From Bacteroidota bacterium (GTDB lineage Bacteria; Bacteroidota; Bacteroidia; Cytophagales; UBA9547), in contig RDZG01000054.1 of NCBI GenBank assembly GCA_004293915.1, forward strand, positions 62,001 to 126,000: 64,000 nucleotides of DNA, read 5' to 3'. Positions 16,360-26,311 of this stretch are shown here, piece after piece (position 1 is the first letter of the stretch; every line of letters begins with the position of its first letter). The notes beneath the pieces are model-generated. The model was not told the origin of the DNA and ran no database searches. It worked only from the letters and a program-made list of their open reading frames with translations. The position numbers were made by a program, and so were the translations under genes.

Positions 16360-19300
16360 CTATTCAGAAACCTCTACTTCTCTTCTGCGTTTGAAAGATT
16401 TTTTGGTTTCTACCAATTGATCGTATTCCTCTTTTGAGCCAACGATTATGTCTTGGTAGTCTTTCAATCCTGTACCTGCTGGAATTAAATGTCCAACAAT
16501 TACATTTTCTTTCAAACCTTGTAGTAAATCACGTTTACCACGTACAGCAGCTTCGCTCAATACTTTTGTAGTTTCTTGGAAAGAAGCAGCCGAAATCCAG
16601 CTTTCTGTACCTAAAGAAGCTTGAGTGATACCTTGCAACATCGGACTTGAAACAGATGCTTGTGCATCTCTTACTGAAATCAATTTTTTATCTTGACGTT
16701 TTAATGAAGAATTTTCATCTCTTAATTTACGAGAAGTAATTATCTGACCCGGTTTTAAGCTCGAATCTCCAGCATCTTCAACCACTTTTTTATCTAAAAT
16801 AGCATCGTTTTCTTCACGGAATGTAAATTTATCAACAGCTTGTCCTGGCAAGAAGTTTGTGTCGCCTGGCTCAAGAATTTCTACTTTTTGTAGCATTTGA
16901 CGTACAATTATCTCAATATGTTTATCATTGATTTTTACACCTTGCAAACGATAAACTTCTTGAATTTCGTTTACTAAATACTCTTGTACCGCAGTTGGAC
17001 CTTTGATAGAAAGAATATCAGAAGGAGTAATGGCACCATCTGACATTGGCGCACCAGCTTTTACATAATCATTGTCTTGAACAAGGATATGTTTAGCCAA
17101 AGGAACCAAATATTTTTTCTTAACTCCATCGCGAGATTCGATATTTACCTCACGGTTACCACGTTTGATAGTTCCATAAGTAACTACACCATCTATTTCT
17201 GATACTACAGCTGGGTTAGAAGGATTACGTGCTTCGAAAAGCTCTGTTACCCTTGGCAAACCTCCCGTAATATCTCGGTTTTTACCAATAGAACGAGGTA
17301 ATTTGGCAAGTACTTCTCCTGATTTTATTTTTTTGCCTTCTTCTACAACCAAACGAGCACCAACAGGAATATTATATCCTCTTATTTCTCCATTTTTTTG
17401 TTTTACTAAAAGGGCTGGATTTTTTAATTTATCTTTTGTTTCGATGATAACTTTCTCTCTATGTCCAGTTTGCTCATCAAATTCTTCTTTGTATGTGATA
17501 CTTTCTTCGATTGCATCAAATTCAATAGTTCCTTCAACTTCAGATACGATAACTGCATTATAAGGATCCCAGAAACATAGTTCCTCGCCTTTTTTAACTT
17601 TATCTCCGTTCTTAACTTTCAAGATTGAACCGTAAGGAACAATGTTTGAAATCAAGGTACGACCTTCTTTATCAACAACTTTTATTTCGCCAGAACGACC
17701 AATTACTACTGCAACTTTTTCGTTTTCAGCATTTGTAGAATCTACAAAACGTAACTCATCAAATTCAACTTTTCCATCGAATTTAGCTCTGATGTTTGAT
17801 TCCACAGAAACGTTACCAGCCGTACCCCCAACGTGGAATGTACGTAAAGTAAGCTGTGTGCCAGGTTCTCCAATCGATTGTGCTGCCACAACACCAACTG
17901 CTTCGCCTCGTTGTGCGATTCTGCCGTTTGATAGATTTCTACCGTAGCATTTTGCACATATTCCTCGTTTAGTTTCGCAAGTTAATACCGAACGAATTTC
18001 AACTTCTTCTGTTATTTCTTCTAATAATTTTGCAATTTCTTCGCTAATTTCACTTCCAGAAGAGATAATTAGTTCATTTGAAACTGGATGATAAATATCA
18101 TGAACTGAAACTCGTCCTAAAATACGTTCTGAAAGTGGCTCAACGATATCTTCATTATCTTTCAATGCGGTCATTGTAATTCCTCTCAAAGTACCACAAT
18201 CAACTTCATTGATAATTACATCTTGAGCAACATCGACCAAACGTCTAGTTAAATAACCAGCATCTGCTGTTTTTAAAGCCGTATCTGCCAAACCTTTACG
18301 AGCACCATGTGTAGAAATAAAATATTCTAATACATCCAATCCTTCTTTAAAGTTAGAAATAATTGGATTTTCGATAATCTCTCCAACTGAACCTGCAAGA
18401 TTTTTTTGCGGTTTTGCCATCAAGCCCCTCATTCCACCTAACTGACGAATTTGCTCTCTCGAACCACGTGCACCAGAGTGCATCATCATATAGATTGAGT
18501 TAAATCCTTGTTGATCAGACTCTTGTTTTTTCATCAACGTTTCTGTTATCTGAGAATTTACACGAGTCCAAATATCAATAATTTGATTATAACGCTCATT
18601 ATCTGTGATAAGACCCATATAATAGTTATTCCAAACGATATCAACTTCTTCTTTTGCTTTTTGAATAAGTTCGATTTTATTATCTGGAGTCATAATATCT
18701 ACAACACCCATTGATAAACCACCTCTAAATGCATATTGGAATCCTAATTCTTTGATTCTATCCAAGAACTCAGCTGTTTTTGCATTTCCAACTGCTTTAT
18801 AAACTGTTCCAATAATTTGTTGGAGTTTTTTCTTTGTTAATAATTCATCAATATATCCTAATTCGGCAGGAACATATTGATTTACCAACACACGACCAGC
18901 TACAGTTTCTATGATTTTGTTTTCTAATTCGCCTGTTGTTGCATTTTTAACTTTAGTTTTAAGTTTAATATGTGCATGTTTCGAAAGTTTACGTTCGTTT
19001 AATGCAATGATTACTTCCTCAAAACCATAATACGTATGCCCTTCACCCAGTTCTGGTTTTTCTGGCGAACCTTTTCTGCCTTTAGAAATATAATAAAGTC
19101 CCAAAACCATGTCTTGTGATGGCACCGTTACTGGAGCACCATTTGCAGGATTTAAGATATTATGCGATGCTAACATCAATAATTGAGCTTCTAAGATGGC
19201 TTCATGTCCAAGTGGAACGTGAACAGCCATTTGATCACCATCAAAATCGGCATTGAAAGCCGTACAAACTAATGGGTGTAATTGGATTGCTTTTCCTTCA

Positions 19301-20667
19301 ATCAATTTTGGTTGGAAAGCTTGAATACCTAATCTATGCAAAGTAGGAGCACGATTCAAAAGAATCGGATGTCCTTTCAATACATTTTCTAAAATATCCC
19401 AAACTACTGCATCTTTTCTATCTACTATTTTCTTAGCTGATTTTACAGTTTTAACAATTCCTCTTTCGATTAACTTTCTGATAATGAATGGTTTGAATAA
19501 CTCAGCACCCATATCTTTTGGTAAACCGCACTCATGTAATTTCAACTCTGGACCAACTACAATTACCGAACGACCCGAATAATCTACACGTTTTCCTAAT
19601 AAGTTTTGACGGAAACGTCCTGCTTTTCCTTTCAACATATCTGAAAGCGATTTCAACGCACGATTTCCTTCTGCACGTACCGCATTTACTTTACGTGAGT
19701 TGTCAAATAATGAATCAACAGCTTCTTGCAACATACGTTTTTCGTTACGTAAAATCACTTCTGGAGCTTTGATTTCAATTAGTCTTTTCAGACGATTGTT
19801 TCTTATAATAACTCTTCTATATAGGTCATTCAAATCTGATGTAGCAAAACGACCGCCATCAAGTGGAACCAATGGACGCAATTCCGGTGGAATTACAGGA
19901 ACCATTTTGATAATCATCCATTCTGGTTTGTTTTGAATTCTAGTATTTGCATCACGGAATGCTTCTACAACTTTCAAACGTTTCAAAGCATCAGCTTTAC
20001 GTTGTTGCGAAGTATCGTGCGAAGCTTGGTAACGCAATGAATACGATAAACTATCTAAATCCAAACGATTTAAAAGCATTTCTAGCGCATCAGCACCCAT
20101 TTTTGCTATAAATTTATTTGGATCAGCATCTTCCAGCATTTGGTTTTCACGTGGAAGTTTATCTAAAATATCTAAATATTCGTCTTCAGTTAAAAAATCA
20201 AGTTGAGCAACGCCATCTTCGGCTTTGATACCTGGATTTACAACTACATAACGTTCGTAATAAATAATTTGATCTAATTTTTTAGACGGCATTCCTAAAA
20301 GATACCCAATTTTGTTTGGCAAAGAACGGAAATACCAAATATGAGCCACAGGCACAACTAATTCGATGTGTCCCATACGCTCTCTGCGTACTTTTTTCTC
20401 TGTAACTTCAACGCCACAACGATCGCATATAATACCTTTATAACGAATACGCTTGTATTTGCCGCAATGACATTCAAAATCTTTTACAGGACCAAATATT
20501 CTTTCGCAGAATAAACCACCCATTTCGGGTTTGTAGGTTCTGTAATTGATGGTTTCTGGTTGGGTAACTTCACCATACGAAGTTTCTAATATTGATTCAG
20601 GTGAAGCTAAACTAATGGTGACTCTTGTGAAGTCGGGATTAAACTTTTTGTTTTTTCTTAAAGCCAT
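16360..20667 (-). CDS. rpoC: DNA-directed RNA polymerase subunit beta'
   Basis: This is the full-length 1435-residue largest subunit. The N-terminal zinc site is [20 protein letters not shown] (about residues 66-86). The active-site motif [12 protein letters not shown] lies near residue 470. The second zinc cluster ([14 protein letters not shown], near residue 905) and the bridge-helix/trigger-loop region with [16 protein letters not shown] are present. The C-terminus is normal. rpoB is not upstream. The preceding gene is a divergent SPFH lipoprotein, and rpoC has its own consensus promoter. In nearly all bacteria rpoB and rpoC are adjacent and co-transcribed, so this is an unusual arrangement. 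Confidence 0.98.
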   Translation of the reverse strand: MALRKNKKFNPDFTRVTISLASPESILETSYGEVTQPETINYRTYKPEMGGLFCERIFGPVKDFECHCGKYKRIRYKGIICDRCGVEVTEKKVRRERMGHIELVVPVAHIWYFRSLPNKIGYLLGMPSKKLDQIIYYERYVVVNPGIKAEDGVAQLDFLTEDEYLDILDKLPRENQMLEDADPNKFIAKMGADALEMLLNRLDLDSLSYSLRYQASHDTSQQRKADALKRLKVVEAFRDANTRIQNKPEWMIIKMVPVIPPELRPLVPLDGGRFATSDLNDLYRRVIIRNNRLKRLIEIKAPEVILRNEKRMLQEAVDSLFDNSRKVNAVRAEGNRALKSLSDMLKGKAGRFRQNLLGKRVDYSGRSVIVVGPELKLHECGLPKDMGAELFKPFIIRKLIERGIVKTVKSAKKIVDRKDAVVWDILENVLKGHPILLNRAPTLHRLGIQAFQPKLIEGKAIQLHPLVCTAFNADFDGDQMAVHVPLGHEAILEAQLLMLASHNILNPANGAPVTVPSQDMVLGLYYISKGRKGSPEKPELGEGHTYYGFEEVIIALNERKLSKHAHIKLKTKVKNATTGELENKIIETVAGRVLVNQYVPAELGYIDELLTKKKLQQIIGTVYKAVGNAKTAEFLDRIKELGFQYAFRGGLSMGVVDIMTPDNKIELIQKAKEEVDIVWNNYYMGLITDNERYNQIIDIWTRVNSQITETLMKKQESDQQGFNSIYMMMHSGARGSREQIRQLGGMRGLMAKPQKNLAGSVGEIIENPIISNFKEGLDVLEYFISTHGARKGLADTALKTADAGYLTRRLVDVAQDVIINEVDCGTLRGITMTALKDNEDIVEPLSERILGRVSVHDIYHPVSNELIISSGSEISEEIAKLLEEITEEVEIRSVLTCETKRGICAKCYGRNLSNGRIAQRGEAVGVVAAQSIGEPGTQLTLRTFHVGGTAGNVSVESNIRAKFDGKVEFDELRFVDSTNAENEKVAVVIGRSGEIKVVDKEGRTLISNIVPYGSILKVKNGDKVKKGEELCFWDPYNAVIVSEVEGTIEFDAIEESITYKEEFDEQTGHREKVIIETKDKLKNPALLVKQKNGEIRGYNIPVGARLVVEEGKKIKSGEVLAKLPRSIGKNRDITGGLPRVTELFEARNPSNPAVVSEIDGVVTYGTIKRGNREVNIESRDGVKKKYLVPLAKHILVQDNDYVKAGAPMSDGAITPSDILSIKGPTAVQEYLVNEIQEVYRLQGVKINDKHIEIIVRQMLQKVEILEPGDTNFLPGQAVDKFTFREENDAILDKKVVEDAGDSSLKPGQIITSRKLRDENSSLKRQDKKLISVRDAQASVSSPMLQGITQASLGTESWISAASFQETTKVLSEAAVRGKRDLLQGLKENVIVGHLIPAGTGLKDYQDIIVGSKEEYDQLVETKKSFKRRREVEVSE

Positions 20668-20727
20668 AATTGCTTGGTTACCAAATGTTTAGTTAAGAGT
20701 AAACGTATTACTCCCATGAGAAGACCG

Positions 20728-20759
20728 CAAATATAGAAAAAATAAAATTTTTAGTCAAA
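20728..20759 (-). promoter_or_regulatory. consensus promoter of rpoC
   Basis: On the minus strand TTTG (20759-20756) is followed after 20 bases by TATATTTG (20735-20728). This is an exact match to the Bacteroidota housekeeping promoter. The rpoC ATG lies about 60 bases downstream. It supports independent transcription of rpoC. Confidence 0.75.
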
Positions 20760-20962
20760 CTTTTTAGTTAATAAATTGAAATATTTTTATTTTAAACTTT
20801 AGACAATGATTTTGTAACAAGACAATTTTATTTTATAATGCCTTAGGATTGAATTACTTTAAAGTATAGATTTAACACAAAAGATACACTGATATCAGAA
20901 ATGTAAATTTTTTTAAACATTCTATACCAAAATCAATTTTATATTTATAAAAAAAACTAAAA

Positions 20963-21808
20963 ATGAAAACTCATTATATATTATTAAGTGCGATTGCATT
21001 GTGTTTTTTGTCATCTTGTTCAGTTATTCGTCCAGGAGAAATAGGTGTTAAAACTACATTTGGTAAGCTAAAAGAAAAAACTTTTGAGAGTGGAGCGGTT
21101 TTTTATAATCCTTTTGCAACAGCAGTAATTAAAGTACCAACTAGAACTATAAATCGAGAAATGTCGATGAATTTACCATCAAAAGAGGGTTTAACAATTC
21201 TTGCAGATGTGTCTATATTATATAGGATAGAAACAATCAAAGTTATAACTGTTATTAAAGAAGTAGGTCTTGATTTTGATAAAATCATTACAGCCGTTTT
21301 TCGTTCGTCTGCATCTGATGCTTGTTCTCAATATTATGCCAAAGATATGCATAGTGGGGAAAGAAGAAATATCGAGAAAAAAATTAATGATTTAATGAAT
21401 GAATATTTGGGACCAAGGGGTTTTATAATCGAAAATGTCTTGCTCAAAAGTATTTCTTTGCCCACAGGATTATCAAAAGCTATTGAGCAAAAATTAGAAT
21501 CAGAACAAGATGCACTCAGAATGGTGTTTATCAAACAGCAAGAAGAAAGAGAGGCTGAGCGTATTTTAATTAAAGCAGAAGGGCAGAAAAAAGCCAAAAT
21601 TATAGAAGCTGAAGCAAAAGCAAAAGTTATTGAAATTGAGGCAGATGCAAACAAAATGGCAAACGATAAACTTAATAGTAGTATTACACCTAACATCATA
21701 AAAATGAAACAAATTGATGCTATGTTAGAGCTTTCAAAATCTCCAAACTCAAAAGTTATGTTTATAGATAATAAAAATCCATTTATGAATATTTTAGAAC
21801 AAAAGTAA
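20963..21808 (+). CDS. SPFH/prohibitin-family lipoprotein
   Basis: This 281-residue protein starts with a lipoprotein signal (ALCFLSSCS, lipobox cysteine about residue 19). An SPFH (band 7) domain follows, starting VIRPGEIGVKTTFGKLKEKTFESG and running to about residue 200. A long Ala/Glu/Lys-rich coiled coil comes next (EREAERILIKAEGQKKAKIIEAEAKAK). Prohibitin-like proteins form large ring or cage assemblies at membranes and often modulate membrane proteases. Most bacterial SPFH proteins have a transmembrane anchor, so the lipidated N-terminus is slightly unusual. Neighbours give no further clue: rpoC is divergent, gltA follows after 384 bases. Confidence 0.85.
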   Translation: MKTHYILLSAIALCFLSSCSVIRPGEIGVKTTFGKLKEKTFESGAVFYNPFATAVIKVPTRTINREMSMNLPSKEGLTILADVSILYRIETIKVITVIKEVGLDFDKIITAVFRSSASDACSQYYAKDMHSGERRNIEKKINDLMNEYLGPRGFIIENVLLKSISLPTGLSKAIEQKLESEQDALRMVFIKQQEEREAERILIKAEGQKKAKIIEAEAKAKVIEIEADANKMANDKLNSSITPNIIKMKQIDAMLELSKSPNSKVMFIDNKNPFMNILEQK

Positions 21809-22192
21809 AATCCGTAATACGCTTAATTTTATTAGCAGCAACTAGATTGATTAGTTGATTTTTTGGCAAAATCAAAATACAAAAAAAATAAAATAGTAAT
21901 ATTTTTAAAAATAGATTTGCGTTTACATCATTTATAAACGATTTTTTTTTTAGTATATCCAGTGGCTTCAAAATGTATTTAATTAAGTATTTGAAATTTA
22001 TTAAAGTTAATTATGAAATTTGTAATGATTATGAAAGTATTTCAAATAAATCAGAAGTGTGCTTAGCATATTTAACTATCAAAACTACAATAATGCATAA
22101 TATTTTGGTTTGCATTTGATTTTTTTATATTTAATTCGCAATATTGTAACAATTCTCAATATATAACCACAAAAATCATAACACTATACAAA
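21809..22192. other. gene-free AT-rich interval upstream of gltA
   Basis: I see no convincing coding sequence, RNA gene or repeat in these 384 bases. It must hold the gltA promoter: TTTG (22109-22112) and TATATTTA (22126-22133) are present, but their spacing of 13 bases is shorter than the consensus. Confidence 0.6.
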
Positions 22193-23476
22193 ATGGCAGA
22201 CCAAACCGCAGAGATTATCTTGGAAGGCAAGTCGTATAAATTTCCAGTAATTACTGGAACCGAAAACGAAAAAGGTATCGATATCAGCAAACTTCGTGAC
22301 GAAACTGGATACATTACTTATGATGTAGGCTACAAAAATACAGGTGTAACTAAAAGTGAAATCACGTTTTTGGATGGTGAACAAGGTATTTTACATTATC
22401 GTGGTTATCCAATTGAGCAATTAGCAGGTACTTCTTCGTTTATAGAAGTTGCATACTTATTAATTTATGGCAAATTGCCTAACAAAGAAGAACTCGAAAG
22501 TTTCACTACTCGTATGAACAGACGTTCGCTTGTGCACGAGGATATGAAAATAATTTTGGATGGTTTTCCATCTTATGCTCATCCAATGGGTGTTTTGTCT
22601 TCTTTAGTTTGTTCAATGACAGCGTTTTATCCCGAATCATTGAATCCAACGCCTACTGATGACGAAATGGATTTGCACATCGTAAGACTTTTAGCAAAAA
22701 TGCCAACAATGGTTGCTTGGTCGTATAGAAAATCAAAAGGATTGCCTTTTAATTATCCTAAAAACGGATTGGATTATTGCTCAAACTTTTTGCAAATGAT
22801 GTTTGCTCAACCTTCTGAGGCTTATCATGTAGATCCAGTAGTTTCTGATGCATTAAATAAATTGTTGATTTTGCATGCCGATCACGAGCAAAACTGTTCT
22901 ACATCTACTGTTAGAATCGTTGGTTCTTCTCAAGCAAGTTTATACGGTTCGGTTTCGGCAGGTATAAACGCACTTTGGGGACCATTGCATGGTGGTGCAA
23001 ATCAGGAAGTTATCGAAATGCTTGATGAAATAAAAGCTACGGGAATGTCTACCAAAGCTTTTATCGAAAAAGTGAAGAAAAAAGAAGTTCGCTTGATGGG
23101 CTTTGGACATAGAGTTTATAAAAACTTTGATCCACGTGCAAAAATAATAAAAGTTGCTTGCGATCAAATTTTGAATAAATTAGGTGTAAACGATCCTATT
23201 TTGGATATTGCAAAAGGCTTAGAAGAAGCTGCTTTGAATGATCCGTATTTTATCGAACGTAAATTATATCCAAATGTAGATTTTTATTCGGGTATAATTT
23301 ATCGTGCATTGGGAATTCCAGTTAATATGTTTACCGTAATGTTTGCCTTAGGTCGTTTGCCTGGTTGGATTGCTCAATATAAAGAATTGAGAGCCAACAA
23401 AGAGCCAATTGGTCGTCCTCGCCAAATTTATACAGGAGCAACTAAAAGAGATTTTACAGTTATCGCAAAAAGATAA
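22193..23476 (+). CDS. gltA: citrate synthase
   Basis: This 427-residue type II (hexameric, Gram-negative type) citrate synthase condenses oxaloacetate and acetyl-CoA in the TCA cycle. It shows FLDGEQGILHYRGYPIEQLA in the N-terminal part, HADHEQNCSTSTVR with a catalytic His, LWGPLHGGANQEVIEM, and MGFGHRVYKNFDPRA with the second catalytic His. The C-terminus ends RPRQIYTGATKRDF. Length and start are standard. It is a single-gene unit followed by a terminator. Confidence 0.97.
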   Translation: MADQTAEIILEGKSYKFPVITGTENEKGIDISKLRDETGYITYDVGYKNTGVTKSEITFLDGEQGILHYRGYPIEQLAGTSSFIEVAYLLIYGKLPNKEELESFTTRMNRRSLVHEDMKIILDGFPSYAHPMGVLSSLVCSMTAFYPESLNPTPTDDEMDLHIVRLLAKMPTMVAWSYRKSKGLPFNYPKNGLDYCSNFLQMMFAQPSEAYHVDPVVSDALNKLLILHADHEQNCSTSTVRIVGSSQASLYGSVSAGINALWGPLHGGANQEVIEMLDEIKATGMSTKAFIEKVKKKEVRLMGFGHRVYKNFDPRAKIIKVACDQILNKLGVNDPILDIAKGLEEAALNDPYFIERKLYPNVDFYSGIIYRALGIPVNMFTVMFALGRLPGWIAQYKELRANKEPIGRPRQIYTGATKRDFTVIAKR

Positions 23477-23494
23477 TTTTAGTTTAACATCTTC

Positions 23495-23540
23495 AAGAAG
23501 GGAATTTAACCAAAAGTTGAATTCCCTTCTTTGTTTTTTG
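23495..23540 (+). terminator. intrinsic terminator after gltA
   Basis: The arms AAGAAGGGAATTTAAC and GTTGAATTCCCTTCTT pair with one G-T position, followed by TTGTTTTTTG. It begins about 19 bases after the gltA stop. Confidence 0.8.
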
Positions 23541-23570
23541 CTTCTTATGTCATCTTTTTAATTATTTTTG
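23537..23570 (+). promoter_or_regulatory. probable promoter of the amidase-ccmB pair
   Basis: TTTG (23537-23540) and TATTTTTG (23563-23570) are 22 bases apart, close to the Bacteroidota consensus. The ATG at 23586 is 15 bases downstream. The TTTG overlaps the tail of the gltA terminator. Confidence 0.55.
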
Positions 23571-23585
23571 TACAAAATAGATTGT

Positions 23586-24449
23586 ATGTCGAAAGTAAAA
23601 ATTGGTATTGTACAAACATCATGTACGGCTGATATTCAGCTAAATATGCAAAATACAACACGAGCAATTAAGCAAGCGATTTCAAATGGTGCACAAATTA
23701 TATGTTTGCCCGAAATGTATCGCACATTGTATTTTTGCCAAACCCAAGATTATGAGCAGTTCAAAACTGCCGAAACTATTCCTGGTCCTTCTACCGAATT
23801 ATTTTCTAAAATTGCGAAAGAAAATAATGTTGTTATTATTGCACCACTATTTGAAAAACGTACAGATGGATTATATCATAATACCATAGCCGTAATAGAC
23901 GCTGATGGCTCAATCACAGACATTTATAGAAAAATGCATATCCCGCATGATCCTGGTTTTGAAGAAAAATTTTATTTCACACCTGGTGATTTAGGATTCA
24001 AAGCCATAAAAACTAAATATGCAACTATTGGTACGTTAATCTGTTGGGATCAGTGGTATCCAGAAGCTGCCCGATTGACTGCATTAAAAGGTGCACAAAT
24101 TTTATTTTATCCTACAGCAATTGGTTGGGATGCAAAAGAGCCAGATGCGATAAAACCCTCACAATTAGATGCTTGGCAAACGATTCAACGCAGCCATAGC
24201 ATTGCTAACGGGTGTTTTGTTTGTGCTGTAAATCGGATTGGAACAGAAGGCGATTTACAATTTTGGGGCAGTAGTTTTTTGAGTAATACCATGGGAGAAA
24301 TTGTTGCTAATACTGGACACGAACAAGAAGAAACCCTTGTTGTAGAAATTGATTTATCCGAAATTGACGATACACGTACGCACTGGCCCTTTTTTAGAGA
24401 TAGAAGAATCGATTTTTATGGAGATTTAACAAAACGATTTATCGACTAA
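23586..24449 (+). CDS. aguB: N-carbamoylputrescine amidase (carbon-nitrogen hydrolase)
   Basis: This 287-residue nitrilase-superfamily enzyme has the catalytic triad visible: Glu43 (CLPEMYRT), Lys116 (YRKMHIPHDPGFEEK) and Cys153 (GTLICWDQWYPEAARL). The segments PGFEEKFYFTPGD and the ending THWPFFRDRRIDFYGDL are typical of N-carbamoylputrescine amidase. That enzyme makes putrescine in the agmatine route. The partner agmatine deiminase is not in the window. I chose ATG 23586; the six-codon extension from TTG 23568 is not conserved. Its stop is immediately followed, in the same frame, by the ccmB reading frame. Confidence 0.85.
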   Translation: MSKVKIGIVQTSCTADIQLNMQNTTRAIKQAISNGAQIICLPEMYRTLYFCQTQDYEQFKTAETIPGPSTELFSKIAKENNVVIIAPLFEKRTDGLYHNTIAVIDADGSITDIYRKMHIPHDPGFEEKFYFTPGDLGFKAIKTKYATIGTLICWDQWYPEAARLTALKGAQILFYPTAIGWDAKEPDAIKPSQLDAWQTIQRSHSIANGCFVCAVNRIGTEGDLQFWGSSFLSNTMGEIVANTGHEQEETLVVEIDLSEIDDTRTHWPFFRDRRIDFYGDLTKRFID

Positions 24450-25127
24450 ATTTTATTAACAATCAAAAATCAAATTATAGCTTTATTTTTAAAAGAAATT
24501 AAATTAGAATGGCGAAATAAATATGCCCTAAATGGTATTTTACTTTATTTAATCGGCTCAATTTTTATTTGTTATTTATCTTTTCAAGTAAAAAGGGGAG
24601 TGTTGAATCCTATTACTTGGAATGCACTTTTTTGGATTATTATACTTTTTAGTGCTATTAATGCTATTGCAAAAAGTTTTTCAATAGAAAAAGAGGGCAG
24701 GTTATTGTATTATTATCAACTTTGCCGACCCGAAGCCATGATTATTGCCAAAACTTTATATGGTTTTTTGTTACTACTATTTTTGGGATTTGCAGGGTTA
24801 GGATTTTATAGTTTGGTTTTAGGAAATCCAATCCAAGATTTGGGCTTGTATAGTTTAGGTTTATTTATTGCCATTTTAGGCTTTTCTGTTATTTTAACTT
24901 TGGTTTCCGCCATTGCATCAAAAGCCCAAAACAACGGGACGTTGATGGCAATTCTAAGTTTTCCAGTTTTGATTCCTTTATTATTATTGGCAATTAAATT
25001 ATCCAAAAATGCAATGGATGGCTTAGATTGGTCGGTAAGCCTAGATGAAATATATACTTTATTAGCCATTGACGCTATTGTAATGGCTATTTCGTATATC
25101 TTATTTCCTTTTTTGTGGCGAAATTAA
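24450..25127 (+). CDS. ccmB: heme exporter protein CcmB, no standard start codon
   Basis: The conserved CcmB N-terminus (LFLKEIKLEWRNKYALNGIL, encoded from 24483) is intact and is followed by six hydrophobic segments, for example WIIILFSAINAIAKSFSIEKEG, the family's signature stretch. CcmB is the membrane subunit of the CcmAB ABC transporter in cytochrome c maturation. No ATG, GTG or TTG lies in frame between the amidase stop (24447-24449) and this block; the first GTG (24600) would delete the first helix. I placed the start at ATT 24450, directly after the amidase stop, giving 225 residues, close to family length. ATT 24474 or ATA 24477 are alternatives. No ccmA or ccmC is adjacent. Confidence 0.75.
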   Translation: MLLTIKNQIIALFLKEIKLEWRNKYALNGILLYLIGSIFICYLSFQVKRGVLNPITWNALFWIIILFSAINAIAKSFSIEKEGRLLYYYQLCRPEAMIIAKTLYGFLLLLFLGFAGLGFYSLVLGNPIQDLGLYSLGLFIAILGFSVILTLVSAIASKAQNNGTLMAILSFPVLIPLLLLAIKLSKNAMDGLDWSVSLDEIYTLLAIDAIVMAISYILFPFLWRN

Positions 25128-25128
25128 C

Positions 25129-26154
25129 CTAAACCACATGATGGAATTGGCGTAAAAAGCGTACATCATTTTCTGAAAACAATCGCAAATCTTTGATTTG
25201 ATATTTTAGCATTGTAATTCGTTCGATTCCCATTCCAAAAGCAAAACCTGAATATGTTGCGGAGTCTATTCCACAGTTTTCCAACACATTAGGATCAACC
25301 ATTCCTGCTCCCATAATTTCCACCCAACCCGAATGTTTGCAAACATTGCAGCCTTTACCGCCACAAATCATACACGAAACATCTATTTCCACACTTGGCT
25401 CAGTAAATGGAAAATAACTTGGACGCATTCTGATTTTGGTTTCTTTTCCAAATAGCTCTTTTGCGAAATATAATAAGGTGTCTTTGAGGTCTTTAACAGA
25501 AACTTTTTCGTTAATATATAGCCCTTCTATTTGATGAAAAAAACAATGAGCACGAGCGGTAATGGCTTCATTTCTAAAAACTCGACCTGGCGAAAGAATT
25601 CGTATCGGAGGTTTTTGTTTTTCCATCGTGCGAACTTGTACAGATGAAGTATGCGTACGAAGTGCCAAATCTGGGTTTCGCATCACAAAAAAAGTATCTT
25701 GCATTTCTCTTGCAGGATGGTTTTCAGGAAAATTAAGAGCCGAAAAATTATGCCAATCGTCTTCTATTTCTGGACCTTCTGCTACGGAAAAACCTACTCG
25801 AGCAAAAATTTCAATAATTCTGTTTTTGATTATAGCTAAAGGATGTCTTGTTCCTGTATGGTTTGGAATGGCTGGTAAAGACAAATCTAATAACGCATCG
25901 TTTTCGCCTTCGTTTGCATCTTCAAATTTAGCTTGTAAATCAGCAAAAATTTGTTCTGCAAATTGTTTAAGTATATTTATTTCTGCTCCTAAACTCTTTT
26001 TTTGTTCGTTTGGTACAGATTTGAAATCTTCAAATAAACTTGGAATCAACCCTTTTTTACTTAAAAATTTAAGTCTAAAATCTTCTAATTCTGCTTTTGA
26101 TTGGATATTTAAGGCAGTTATTTCTTCTTTATATTTTTGTATTTTTTCGAGCAT
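25129..26154 (-). CDS. pheS: phenylalanyl-tRNA synthetase alpha subunit
   Basis: This 341-residue class II synthetase subunit has an N-terminal coiled coil (residues 1-80). The catalytic core contains HPAREMQDTFFV, motif 2 FRNEAITARAHCFFHQIEGL and motif 3 GMGIERITMLKYQIKDLRLF. It also has the Cys-rich insertion CMICGGKGCNVCKHSGW seen in many Bacteroidota. It charges tRNA-Phe together with PheT, which is not adjacent. The gene ends one base from the convergent ccmB stop. Confidence 0.96.
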   Translation of the reverse strand: MLEKIQKYKEEITALNIQSKAELEDFRLKFLSKKGLIPSLFEDFKSVPNEQKKSLGAEINILKQFAEQIFADLQAKFEDANEGENDALLDLSLPAIPNHTGTRHPLAIIKNRIIEIFARVGFSVAEGPEIEDDWHNFSALNFPENHPAREMQDTFFVMRNPDLALRTHTSSVQVRTMEKQKPPIRILSPGRVFRNEAITARAHCFFHQIEGLYINEKVSVKDLKDTLLYFAKELFGKETKIRMRPSYFPFTEPSVEIDVSCMICGGKGCNVCKHSGWVEIMGAGMVDPNVLENCGIDSATYSGFAFGMGIERITMLKYQIKDLRLFSENDVRFLRQFHHVV

Positions 26155-26299
26155 GGGGCAAAAATACTAAAAAAATCAACTTTATAGATTTTGTAAAAAT
26201 AATTTAAGTAATTATTTGGCAATTAGATAGCAAGTTTTAAGTGTTTTTGAATCTTAAAAACGAAATACATATTTTTTTCATACAAACACTTTTTTCAAA

Positions 26300-26307
26300 T
26301 AACTTTG
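26300..26307 (+). promoter_or_regulatory. probable -7 element abutting the pstA start
   Basis: TAACTTTG fits TAnnTTTG and ends four bases before the pstA ATG at 26312. If it is the real -7 element, transcription would start at or next to the start codon, giving a leaderless mRNA. Confidence 0.4.
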
Positions 26308-26311
26308 CAAC

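Noticed and set aside
21783-21971. A 62-codon minus-strand frame between the SPFH gene and gltA
   Set aside because: Low-complexity Leu/Ile/Phe/Lys composition from AT-rich DNA, overlap with the SPFH gene end, and no family resemblance.
24600-25127. ccmB starting at GTG 24600
   Set aside because: That start removes the conserved first 50 residues of CcmB, which are encoded without interruption just upstream.
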